A stretch of 64,000 nucleotides of DNA from assembly GCF_900110085.1 (NCBI RefSeq), contig NZ_FOCK01000010.1, positions 1-64,000 on the forward strand, read 5' to 3'. Below, in pieces: positions 16,437-23,553 of the stretch (positions are counted from its first letter, which is position 1; each line of letters starts with the position of its first letter). The notes beneath the pieces are model-generated. The model made no database searches. It saw nothing but the letters and a program-made list of their open reading frames with translations, and was not told the DNA's origin. A program made the position numbers and the translations under genes. Source of the stretch: Prevotella sp. ne3005 (GTDB lineage: Bacteria > Bacteroidota > Bacteroidia > Bacteroidales > Bacteroidaceae).

Positions 16437-17468
16437 ATGATATCATTTGAATGTGACTACAATAACGGGGCATGTCAACAGGTGCTCGACAATCTCATCA
16501 AGTACAATAGTGCCAAACCCACTCCTTATGGCTTTGACGAGTTCAGTGAACGCGCCAAGGATCGTATCCGCGAGGCCTGCGGATTGCCAGATGCACAGAT
16601 ATTCTTCCTAACGGGTGGTACCCAGACAAATGCCACTACCATCGACTCGATGCTCTATCAGTATGAGGGTGTCATCTGTGTTGGGTCTGGCCACATCAAT
16701 GTCCACGAGGCTGGTGCAGTAGAGTTCACTGAGCATAAGATTATCACCATCGGTGACACAAACGGCAAGATGGAAGCCAAGATGCTCGACAAGTATCTCG
16801 ACGACTATATGCACGACGGTAACAAGGACCATGCCGTACACCCAGGTCTAGTGTATATCACCTTTCCTACGGAGTTTGGCACACTTTATTCCGCCAAGGA
16901 GCTCGATGACCTCTATCAGGTATGTCAGCGCTACGAAATACCCCTTTATATTGACGGAGCCCGTCTTGGCTACGGTCTGATGGCTGAAAGCAATGACATT
17001 ACGCTGCCCTATCTGGCTCGCCATTGTGATGTCTTCTATATTGGCGGCACAAAGATCGGCGCTCTTTGTGGTGAGGCAGTCGTCTTCACCAACCGCAAGG
17101 CCCACAAGCATTTCTTCTCCATCCAGAAACAGCATGGAGCAGTGATTGCAAAAGGGGCACTGATCGGATTGCAGTTCGATGCACTGTTTACTGACAATCT
17201 CTACTTCAAGCTCTCAGAGCATGCCATTAAGATGGCCATGCGGATGAAGAGCCTCTTTATCCGCAAAGGATTTGAGTTCTATGTTGACTCTCCAACAAAC
17301 CAGCAGTTTATCGTTATCGATAATGAACAAGTTGAGAAACTAAGTCAGAAAGTGGAGTTCTCACATTTCGGACAGACTGACAGGCGTCACACCATCTGCC
17401 GTTTCGTAACCAGTTGGGCCACGACGGAAGAAGAGATTGACGAACTGGAGCGGATTTTATTTCCATAA
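16437..17468 (+). CDS. Low-specificity L-threonine aldolase family PLP enzyme
   Basis: This 343-residue fold-type I PLP enzyme belongs to the beta-eliminating lyase/threonine aldolase family, which cleaves threonine or related beta-hydroxy amino acids to glycine and an aldehyde. Motifs include FLTGGTQTNATTID for cofactor phosphate binding, YIDGARLGYGL, and the PLP lysine in IGGTKIGALCGEA (about residue 204). I choose ATG 16437 because the longer frame runs through the divergent promoter region. A diverged copy of its last residues (ATTEEEIDELERIL) reappears after the hip module at 19462-19505. Confidence 0.85.
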   Translation: MISFECDYNNGACQQVLDNLIKYNSAKPTPYGFDEFSERAKDRIREACGLPDAQIFFLTGGTQTNATTIDSMLYQYEGVICVGSGHINVHEAGAVEFTEHKIITIGDTNGKMEAKMLDKYLDDYMHDGNKDHAVHPGLVYITFPTEFGTLYSAKELDDLYQVCQRYEIPLYIDGARLGYGLMAESNDITLPYLARHCDVFYIGGTKIGALCGEAVVFTNRKAHKHFFSIQKQHGAVIAKGALIGLQFDALFTDNLYFKLSEHAIKMAMRMKSLFIRKGFEFYVDSPTNQQFIVIDNEQVEKLSQKVEFSHFGQTDRRHTICRFVTSWATTEEEIDELERILFP

Positions 17469-17530
17469 TATGTCATAAGCCGTCATCTACGACATAAAGA
17501 TAACATTGTTTCATTGGTGTAGTAACAATG

Positions 17531-17589
17531 GAAACAAATTGTTTCCCCTTAAGAAACAGAGTGTTTCACTAGAGGAAACAAATTGTTTC
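17531..17589. repeat. Array C: three 22-bp phased palindromes, GAAACA/TGTTTC type
   Basis: Units GAAACAnnnTGTTTC lie at 17531-17545, 17553-17567 and 17575-17589, with centres at 17538, 17560 and 17582, exactly 22 bp apart. The outer two extend to the 17-base palindrome GGAAACAAATTGTTTCC. The sequence is unrelated to arrays A, B, D and E but the 6+3+6 and 7-base linker geometry is identical. It begins 63 bp after the aldolase stop. I see nothing further in 17590-17856. Confidence 0.9.
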
Positions 17590-17856
17590 CTTATAAGATA
17601 CTGTCATGGAACAAGTTGATAAACAGCAAGTTAAGTCAAGTTTCTCTTTGAAAGAGCCTTGATTTTTCTTAAATCATGTATAGTTGCATGTATTCATTTA
17701 GTCTCTATACATTCATTAAACCATTAATATACAATGTATTACACTGAAAATGTAGGGATGAACAGTGTTTTATATTGAATAGACTCCGCTAGGGTAGCGA
17801 TAGTAATAGCTGCTATCACAAATTATTGTTGCGAAGGAGAAACATCGACATAGATA

Positions 17857-17957
17857 TATACCATTTCGGGTATAATAATGATAAAAATCATTAATTTTAT
17901 ACCCTTTGTGGTATATTATAGCGGAATTATATCTATATTTGTACCCGTTAAGGTATA
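17857..17957 (+). promoter_or_regulatory. Three hip operators and the hip promoter
   Basis: Three 18-bp palindromes TATACC-N6-GGTATA lie at 17857-17874, 17898-17915 and 17940-17957 (the last has TGTACC). Centres are 41 and 42 bp apart, about four helical turns. The -7 element TATATTTG at 17934-17941 abuts the third operator, which would cover the transcription start. The layout resembles the HipB operator of E. coli (TATCC-N8-GGATA, also 18 bp). Cooperative autorepression is inferred. Confidence 0.8.
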
Positions 17958-17960
17958 ATT

Positions 17961-18164
17961 ATGATGACTTTATCAGAATATATTAAGCAAAAACGAAAGA
18001 TAAACGGGCTTTCTCAGGTTGAATTGGCTGCGAGGGCTGGTGTTGGACTCAGGTTCGTAAGAGATCTTGAACAAGGTAAGCAGACATTGAGAATGGATAA
18101 GGTAAATGACGTACTGGCTCTGTTTGGCGACTGTCTTGCCCCCGTTAAAAATGATAGCGTATGA
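17961..18164 (+). CDS. hipB: HipB-type antitoxin/repressor
   Basis: This 67-residue protein is an XRE-type helix-turn-helix (LSEYIKQKRK, then LSQVELAARAG and FVRDLEQGKQTLRMDKV) of the size of HipB antitoxins. In the family it binds the toxin and represses the operon through palindromic operators, three of which lie directly upstream. Its stop overlaps the next start by four bases (ATGA). There are two consecutive ATG codons at the start; the first is taken. Confidence 0.85.
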   Translation: MMTLSEYIKQKRKINGLSQVELAARAGVGLRFVRDLEQGKQTLRMDKVNDVLALFGDCLAPVKNDSV

Positions 18165-18484
18165 AGCAGGCTGGTATCTACGTTAATGATTTGTATTGCG
18201 GAGTCCTTACAGAGGATGAAGAAGGATTCCATTTTGTCTATGACGAGGCGTATCTTGCTCATCCAGATGCTGCTCCTGTAAGTCCTACAATGCCTTTGAC
18301 GGCCCAACAGTATGATAAAGAAATGATGTTCCCAGTATTTGATGGGCTCATTCCAGAGGGATGGCTCCTGGATATAGCATCGTCGTCGTGGAAGATTGAC
18401 CCACGCGACAGAATGTCGCTCCTGATGGCTTGCTGCAAGGATTGTATCGGAAACATCAGCGTAAAACCGTTAGACCATGAGTAA
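18161..18484 (+). CDS. hipS: HipS-like protein (HipA N-terminal domain)
   Basis: This 107-residue protein matches only the N-terminal subdomain of HipA, ending after FPVFDGLIPEGWLLDIASS and the following helix. In tripartite HipBST modules the equivalent HipS neutralises the kinase. It overlaps hipB by four bases and hipT by eight (ATGAGTAA), so the three are translated in concert. It could in principle be the front half of a frameshifted hipA, but the next gene has its own start and its own N-terminal Cys motif, which argues for a genuine split. Confidence 0.8.
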   Translation: MKQAGIYVNDLYCGVLTEDEEGFHFVYDEAYLAHPDAAPVSPTMPLTAQQYDKEMMFPVFDGLIPEGWLLDIASSSWKIDPRDRMSLLMACCKDCIGNISVKPLDHE

Positions 18485-19427
18485 ATGTTTGTATTGTTAT
18501 AAAGAGTTGCAAGAAGGCCAGGTGGATTTTCACCCAAGCTGCGCACGCAAATTTTTCGGTAGTGAAACAGCTCCCATACTTCCATATACGCGTGATAATA
18601 TGTCGGAGCTTGCCCGACAAGTTATCCGAACCAGTGCATCCGTAACAGGCGTGCAGGCCAAGATGTCGCTCGATGTGAACCGTGGCGGGAAGAGTGAACC
18701 TGCAAAGTTTACCATTGTAGGTCTCTGGGGAAAGTATATCTTCAAGCCACAAAGCTCCATGTATCCCTGTTTGCCTGAGTTAGAAGACTTGACGATGAAG
18801 ATGGCCGAAGTGGCTCATATCCGCACAGCTCGCCATACACTCATCCGGCTCTCTGATGGTGAGCTGGGCTATCTTACCCTCAGAATGGATCGAGGGCGAC
18901 ATGGAGAAAAGATATCCATGCTTGACATGTGCCAACTTACCAATCGTCTCACCGAACATAAGTACTATGGCACCTACTTGCAGTTAGCAGAAACGATCAA
19001 GAAGTACTCATCGGCTCCCATGCTTGATGTTCAGCGATTTTGGGAGGTAGTCTTGTTTTCATGGATGACAGGGAACTCTGATATGCACTGCAAGAACTTT
19101 TCTCTGATAGATAGCGGAAACGGAGAGTATGTCCTGTCTCCAGCCTACGATTTGCTGTCCGTATTATTGGCTGATCCTCATGATACAGAAGAGATGGCAA
19201 TGACCTTCACGGTAGGTGGTAATAAGAGTGGTTTCGACCGTCATACCTTTATGGCTGCCTTTACTAAAAGTGGAATCTCTGATACAGTGGCAAACAAAAT
19301 GATAGAACGAATGAAGTCTTTCCTGCCTAAGTGGGAAACCCTCATCGATGAATCATTCCTGCCCGATAAGATGAAGGCCGACTACCACCTACTGTTGAGT
19401 AAGCGAATTGAGGTGCTAAATCAATGA
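18477..19427 (+). CDS. hipT: HipT-like serine/threonine kinase toxin
   Basis: This 316-residue protein carries the HipA C-terminal kinase core. Residues C4, C7, H19 and C22 form a possible zinc knuckle. The glycine-rich loop is S53-A-S55-VTGVQAK, with an SxS pair where HipT is known to autophosphorylate. K90 is the likely ATP lysine, D202 in GNSDMHCKN the catalytic base, N207 and D225 (PAYDLL) the metal ligands. All key residues are present, so it should be active. Known HipA and HipT phosphorylate tRNA synthetases; the target here is unknown. Confidence 0.82.
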   Translation: MSKCLYCYKELQEGQVDFHPSCARKFFGSETAPILPYTRDNMSELARQVIRTSASVTGVQAKMSLDVNRGGKSEPAKFTIVGLWGKYIFKPQSSMYPCLPELEDLTMKMAEVAHIRTARHTLIRLSDGELGYLTLRMDRGRHGEKISMLDMCQLTNRLTEHKYYGTYLQLAETIKKYSSAPMLDVQRFWEVVLFSWMTGNSDMHCKNFSLIDSGNGEYVLSPAYDLLSVLLADPHDTEEMAMTFTVGGNKSGFDRHTFMAAFTKSGISDTVANKMIERMKSFLPKWETLIDESFLPDKMKADYHLLLSKRIEVLNQ

Positions 19428-19443
19428 CTGCTAACTTTTATAG

Positions 19444-19505
19444 GTCAACTCCAATATCATAGCTACCACCGATGCCGAAATCGACGAATTAGAGAGAATC
19501 CTTAG
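19444..19505 (+). pseudogene. Remnant of a second aldolase 3' end
   Basis: The forward frame including GCT at 19462 reads ATTDAEIDELERIL, matching 12 of 14 residues of the C-terminus of the aldolase at 16437-17468 (ATTEEEIDELERIL). Many codons differ synonymously, so it is an old or horizontally diverged copy rather than a recent duplication. A stop lies at 19441-19443 and no start is available. It shows that the hip module sits between an intact aldolase gene and a homologous tail. Confidence 0.65.
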
Positions 19506-19520
19506 CGCACGGAGAAGTCC

Positions 19521-21002
19521 TTACCTCATTTTAGTTTCTGTTCTTTCGTCGCTCTCAATTTCCCGGTAAGTAGCAGCTTTATCGATGTTTACACTTCTGT
19601 CGGTGAAGTCTGGGGTATTATACGAGTACATCAGTCGGCGGTAATATTCCTTGGGATTGCGTTGCGGCAGCATGAAAGGCTTGGTTATTTTACCATTGCC
19701 ATCGATCGAGGCCAAATAAATACGAGTATAGAGTCCATCGTCGCGTCGACTGGTGAAGAGAAACCAACGACTGTTTTTGCTCCAGTTATGAAAACTTTCT
19801 GCACGTGTACTGTTTACTTCGTCCATAGCGCGTGATTCTCCCGTTTTTAGATCGAGCAACCATAGGTCGGCCTCGGGGTGCCATATTGAGAAATAGCCAT
19901 AGTCAATCTGTGTATACATGAGATATCGTCCGTTGTACGACGGGCGTGGCCAGGTCACACTCTTGCCGGTCTTGTTGGCACAAATGAGCGTATCGACATA
20001 AGTGCCGATCTTACCTGATGTTTCATCGAAACTAACTCGGCAAAGGCTGTATTTCTCCTTGTCATAGTCAGTAGGGTATATTTGTCTGAGAGCAGTGGTA
20101 AAATAGAGCCATTTTCCATCCGGTGAGAAAGAAGGTGTATTCTCAGCCCAATACTTTTTCATTATAAGTGTGTCGCAAAGAATGTTTTGTGTCTCCGTAT
20201 CATAGACAAAGACATCAGACTGTGAATCATATACCTCAATGCGCTTTGCAGGATTTGCAGTATGGAACATTTGCGAGGTCTTATTTGTGGAGAAAGCACA
20301 GTAACGCCCATTCGGATGCCAGTAAGGATAAACCATCGTGATGCCTAATGTGTCATTTGTTGCCTTGAGCTTTTCGATATCATGGCTGCGGTTCATCACA
20401 GTAGCCCCATGCTTGCCTCGTATATGAAACACATACATATCAGGATTCGTACGATTCGCAGTATGGCAGTTAATACATTGGCCATTCAACTGCCCATTGT
20501 CCAACAGGGCCGTTTCTTCAAATGTACTTAGCTCGCGCTGATAGATGCCCATATGGCCATAGAACTCATAGCCAGGGGCTATCCGGCGGTAGGTGATGCC
20601 CCATTCGCCGAGACTATCATTGCTCACATAGATAGGGAAATCCTGATATTTTTTCCATTTGCCATTGCGTTCGGCACAGACCGTTACCGTCAGCACACCA
20701 CCCTTATTCTGCTCTAGCAACTCATGCCAAACGTCGATTTCAAAGTCGGCATAGATGCCATTAGTATGTAGCGAACCACCCAAAGAGCCCTTCACCTCAA
20801 CGTCAATGGTCGTGACGCTGTCATCGGCCATGGTGAAGTCTAGTGGGGCGATGCCTGTGGGGATGGTCACACCGATGTAGTCTGGATAGATAGCAGGCTG
20901 TTCGTCGACGTGGGTCACATCCTTCGGCAGTGATGTACAGGCTACAAACAGACAGATTCCTAACAAACAACTACATAAAGAACTGGTCTTCGCCTTTCTC
21001 AT
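19521..21002 (-). CDS. Beta-propeller (PD40/TolB-like) lipoprotein with CXXCH motif
   Basis: This 493-residue protein has a lipoprotein signal with Cys22 as the lipidation site. Several TolB/PD40-type blade signatures follow in the C-terminal 300 residues (YPYWHPNGRYCAFSTN, PSFSPDGKWLYFTT, WPRPSYNGRYLMYTQ, HNWSKNSRWFLFTSR). Between the N-terminal strand region and the propeller lies C176-I-N-C179-H180, a c-type haem attachment motif. It is the last gene of the SusC/SusD unit and overlaps the preceding gene by 32 bases. The role is unknown; binding or sensing an imported compound at the cell surface is possible. Confidence 0.75.
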   Translation of the reverse strand: MRKAKTSSLCSCLLGICLFVACTSLPKDVTHVDEQPAIYPDYIGVTIPTGIAPLDFTMADDSVTTIDVEVKGSLGGSLHTNGIYADFEIDVWHELLEQNKGGVLTVTVCAERNGKWKKYQDFPIYVSNDSLGEWGITYRRIAPGYEFYGHMGIYQRELSTFEETALLDNGQLNGQCINCHTANRTNPDMYVFHIRGKHGATVMNRSHDIEKLKATNDTLGITMVYPYWHPNGRYCAFSTNKTSQMFHTANPAKRIEVYDSQSDVFVYDTETQNILCDTLIMKKYWAENTPSFSPDGKWLYFTTALRQIYPTDYDKEKYSLCRVSFDETSGKIGTYVDTLICANKTGKSVTWPRPSYNGRYLMYTQIDYGYFSIWHPEADLWLLDLKTGESRAMDEVNSTRAESFHNWSKNSRWFLFTSRRDDGLYTRIYLASIDGNGKITKPFMLPQRNPKEYYRRLMYSYNTPDFTDRSVNIDKAATYREIESDERTETKMR

Positions 21003-21579
21003 ATTGCTCTTGTAAACTCTTAAAAGTAGGGTTCTGCAGAATAGTCTCAGGATGCTCTACCATCGGTTTCATCGTCTTCAGCCACTGACGATTCACACCA
21101 TTCTCTTCCAATATGGCAATGTATTTCCTTGCCACGTCGTATTGCCGGGTGATGATGGCCGTCTCAGTGAGTCGCTGCAGGGCTCGTCGTTTCATTTTGT
21201 CGTTATTGGCCATCACCATGGCCTCAAAGGCAGCACGTTGAGCCAGTGCAGCAAATCCCAGCTGCATATATACGTCGCTCATCATCATGGCTCCCATCAC
21301 ACTCGTCAGTGCCTCTTTTGTGTTCGTTAGACATTCTAAAACGGCATTCTGATCAATCTGCTTCAGACGGAATTGTGCCAACCTGAATACTTTACGACAA
21401 GCCAACGACTTCACGGGGGTCTTCTCGGCTTCAGCGATGATGCCCTCCCAGTCTCCGTCAAGTTGCATGATATCGTAGCGGCATTCCTCCTCCGTACCGA
21501 AATTAGCCTCACGCTGCTCATGGCTACATGCCAAACACGTGAGTGCCACTAAAATCATATAGAAGAACTTGCCATTCAT
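20971..21579 (-). CDS. TPR-like lipoprotein of the SusC/D locus
   Basis: This 202-residue protein has a lipoprotein signal (VALTCLACS, Cys18) and a wholly helical body with repeat-like helix pairs, for example SDVYMQLGFAALAQRAAFEAM and RLTETAIITRQYDVARKYI. I do not recognise the family with certainty; it recalls the helical tail of Bacteroidetes DUF6057 proteins. It overlaps the following beta-propeller gene by 32 bases, which suggests the two products act together. Confidence 0.6.
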   Translation of the reverse strand: MNGKFFYMILVALTCLACSHEQREANFGTEEECRYDIMQLDGDWEGIIAEAEKTPVKSLACRKVFRLAQFRLKQIDQNAVLECLTNTKEALTSVMGAMMMSDVYMQLGFAALAQRAAFEAMVMANNDKMKRRALQRLTETAIITRQYDVARKYIAILEENGVNRQWLKTMKPMVEHPETILQNPTFKSLQEQYEKGEDQFFM

Positions 21580-21600
21580 AACAAAAACGATTAAAATAGA

Positions 21601-21630
21601 TATCCCCCACCGCTATGGCGGCGGGGGATA
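21601..21630 (-). terminator. Hairpin between susD and downstream lipoprotein genes
   Basis: TATCCCCC pairs with GGGGGATA, then after one mismatch CCGC pairs with GCGG around a 4-base loop. On the minus strand a weak T-rich stretch follows. It probably ends or attenuates the susCD transcript before the two lipoprotein genes. Confidence 0.65.
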
Positions 21631-21652
21631 ACACTGCTTCATGATTATTTGA

Positions 21653-23536
21653 TTAATAACCAGGATTCTGTTTAAGAAGCGTGTTCTTCAACAGCTCTCC
21701 TGCTGGGATAGGCATATCCATCTTGTTGATGTCAAAATCGAATGAACGCTTTGACCAAGGATAGTTAGCGTAGTCAGAACCGCCATCATCCTTGGGATAA
21801 TTATAGTCGATGTGATCCTCCATATAACCAGACCTGATCATGTCTGGGCAGAGACACCACTCAGAGTTGAACTCCTTACGACGCTCCTCGTTGACAGCCA
21901 CCTTCCAAGCCTCTGACTTATGAGTGTAACCTACGCGGTTAGGAGTAGCCTGCAGTTTCGTGTAGTATTCCTTAGCAGAAGGAACGGTAACGGCCTGAGT
22001 CAGTACACCGATAGGATATTCTGTCATGGTCGTATTCTTACCATTGCCAGTATAGACCGTGTTGAAGTGAGCAAAATACTTGCTGTAGTCCTGACCAATG
22101 GTCAAGTTACCCCATGCACGATTGCGGAGGATATCAAGCTGAGCCCAACCCGTAGTCTCGTCACCAGTGCGGAAGCAGCACTCTGCATAGTCAAGCAGAA
22201 CGTTAGCGTAGCGCTTGCCATAGATAATGGTTGGAGACCACATCTGAGTACCCCAAGAGTTACCATCAGCAAATGCATTTCGCCAAATCTTGGTTGTCCA
22301 GATAGCAGGTGCAAACTCACCATTTGTGAAATGGAACTGCATAGTCTTGGTTCCAGAAACAACACCCTCAGCATTGATGAAAGGCTTCACAACCTGACCA
22401 TTATCATTTTTGATACCGAGAGAGTCCTTCAGATAGGGATGGAATCCATAAACAACCTTAGACTTCTCGATACCATACTTAGCCAGCTGATCCTCAGGAA
22501 TTGCACCTGTAACGCAAGAAGCATCACGACGGGTGTCGCCTGGCTCGTAGCAAGAGTACCATTCCCAAGAGAGGTACTGGGAGCCCCATCCGCCGTTCTC
22601 AGGACAAGCTGTGAACCACTTGAACATGTTTGGATTGCAGAAAGTGACAACACGGTCACCACCCCAGCTGCTCCACTCATTACCTTCGTCTGAGCACATT
22701 GCCCAAATACACTCTTCATTCCAAAAACCTGCAGGATCCCAGTTTGTGGCAAAGTTGGTGGCGAGCTTGTATGTGCCACTGTCGATAATGCTCTTCAGCT
22801 CTGCCTTTGCCTTATTGTAACAATCGCTTGCCTGGTCAGGACAACGGAAAGCTTTCCACATATAAGCATCTGCGAGGTAAGCCTTGGCCATACCCTTGGT
22901 GCAGCGGCCATACTGGTTCTCGTATGGAGTCCAATTCAGGAGTTCTGCTGCCTTTGAGAAGTCTTCGATAATGAAGTCCCACATCTCTTCGTAGGTATCA
23001 GCGGCAGCCTTGTTAGGCGTGTTGCTGAAGTCCTCTCCTGTGGCAAGCATAGGCACACGACCGAACGTTGTAGCCAGCCATGTATAGAAATAGCCACGCA
23101 GAGCGCGAGCTTCCCCCTCGCATAGATTCTTTGCCTCAGGGCTGACATTCTCAGCGGTCTCCAGACCTGACAGATAGAGGTTTGCACGGCAGATAGCTGC
23201 GTATGCGTGAGCCCAACCTTCACCGAGTTCGCCAACGTTGGCATCCCAGGTCTGATCGAGGAACTTTACGTCCCAACCTGTACACTGGGTATCCATTGTC
23301 GGGTGGCTACCGGTAAACAAATTCGGTTTGTAACCCCAGCTGTTGTCCTGCTTGCTGACATTATTGTAGGCATAGATTCCATTTAAGCCAAGGCGGGCGT
23401 TATCATCACCCTCATATTGTGACGAGATGTCAAGTATGTCATATTTTGGTACGTCAAGGTAATCTTCGTTGTTGCAAGAAGACAGAGCAACTAGTCCCAG
23501 ACCTGCCATTGCAAAATATTTAAATATCTTTTTCAT
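21653..23536 (-). CDS. SusD/RagB family lipoprotein
   Basis: SusD-type proteins form the surface lid of a SusC transporter and bind the nutrient. The 627-residue protein has a lipoprotein signal (ALSSCNNEDYLDVPKYD), the typical N-terminal TPR-like region with Gly/Asn/Ala motifs, and a C-terminal NPGY end usual for the family. It follows susC after 17 bases and belongs to the same transcript. No glycoside hydrolase or protease is adjacent, so the substrate, glycan or otherwise, cannot be inferred. Confidence 0.92.
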   Translation of the reverse strand: MKKIFKYFAMAGLGLVALSSCNNEDYLDVPKYDILDISSQYEGDDNARLGLNGIYAYNNVSKQDNSWGYKPNLFTGSHPTMDTQCTGWDVKFLDQTWDANVGELGEGWAHAYAAICRANLYLSGLETAENVSPEAKNLCEGEARALRGYFYTWLATTFGRVPMLATGEDFSNTPNKAAADTYEEMWDFIIEDFSKAAELLNWTPYENQYGRCTKGMAKAYLADAYMWKAFRCPDQASDCYNKAKAELKSIIDSGTYKLATNFATNWDPAGFWNEECIWAMCSDEGNEWSSWGGDRVVTFCNPNMFKWFTACPENGGWGSQYLSWEWYSCYEPGDTRRDASCVTGAIPEDQLAKYGIEKSKVVYGFHPYLKDSLGIKNDNGQVVKPFINAEGVVSGTKTMQFHFTNGEFAPAIWTTKIWRNAFADGNSWGTQMWSPTIIYGKRYANVLLDYAECCFRTGDETTGWAQLDILRNRAWGNLTIGQDYSKYFAHFNTVYTGNGKNTTMTEYPIGVLTQAVTVPSAKEYYTKLQATPNRVGYTHKSEAWKVAVNEERRKEFNSEWCLCPDMIRSGYMEDHIDYNYPKDDGGSDYANYPWSKRSFDFDINKMDMPIPAGELLKNTLLKQNPGY

Positions 23537-23553
23537 AATGATTTTTTTTTAAA

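Noticed and set aside
18161-19427. hipS and hipT as a frameshifted single hipA
   Set aside because: The 8-base overlap gives each a proper start and stop, and hipT opens with its own Cys/His motif, as in tripartite modules.
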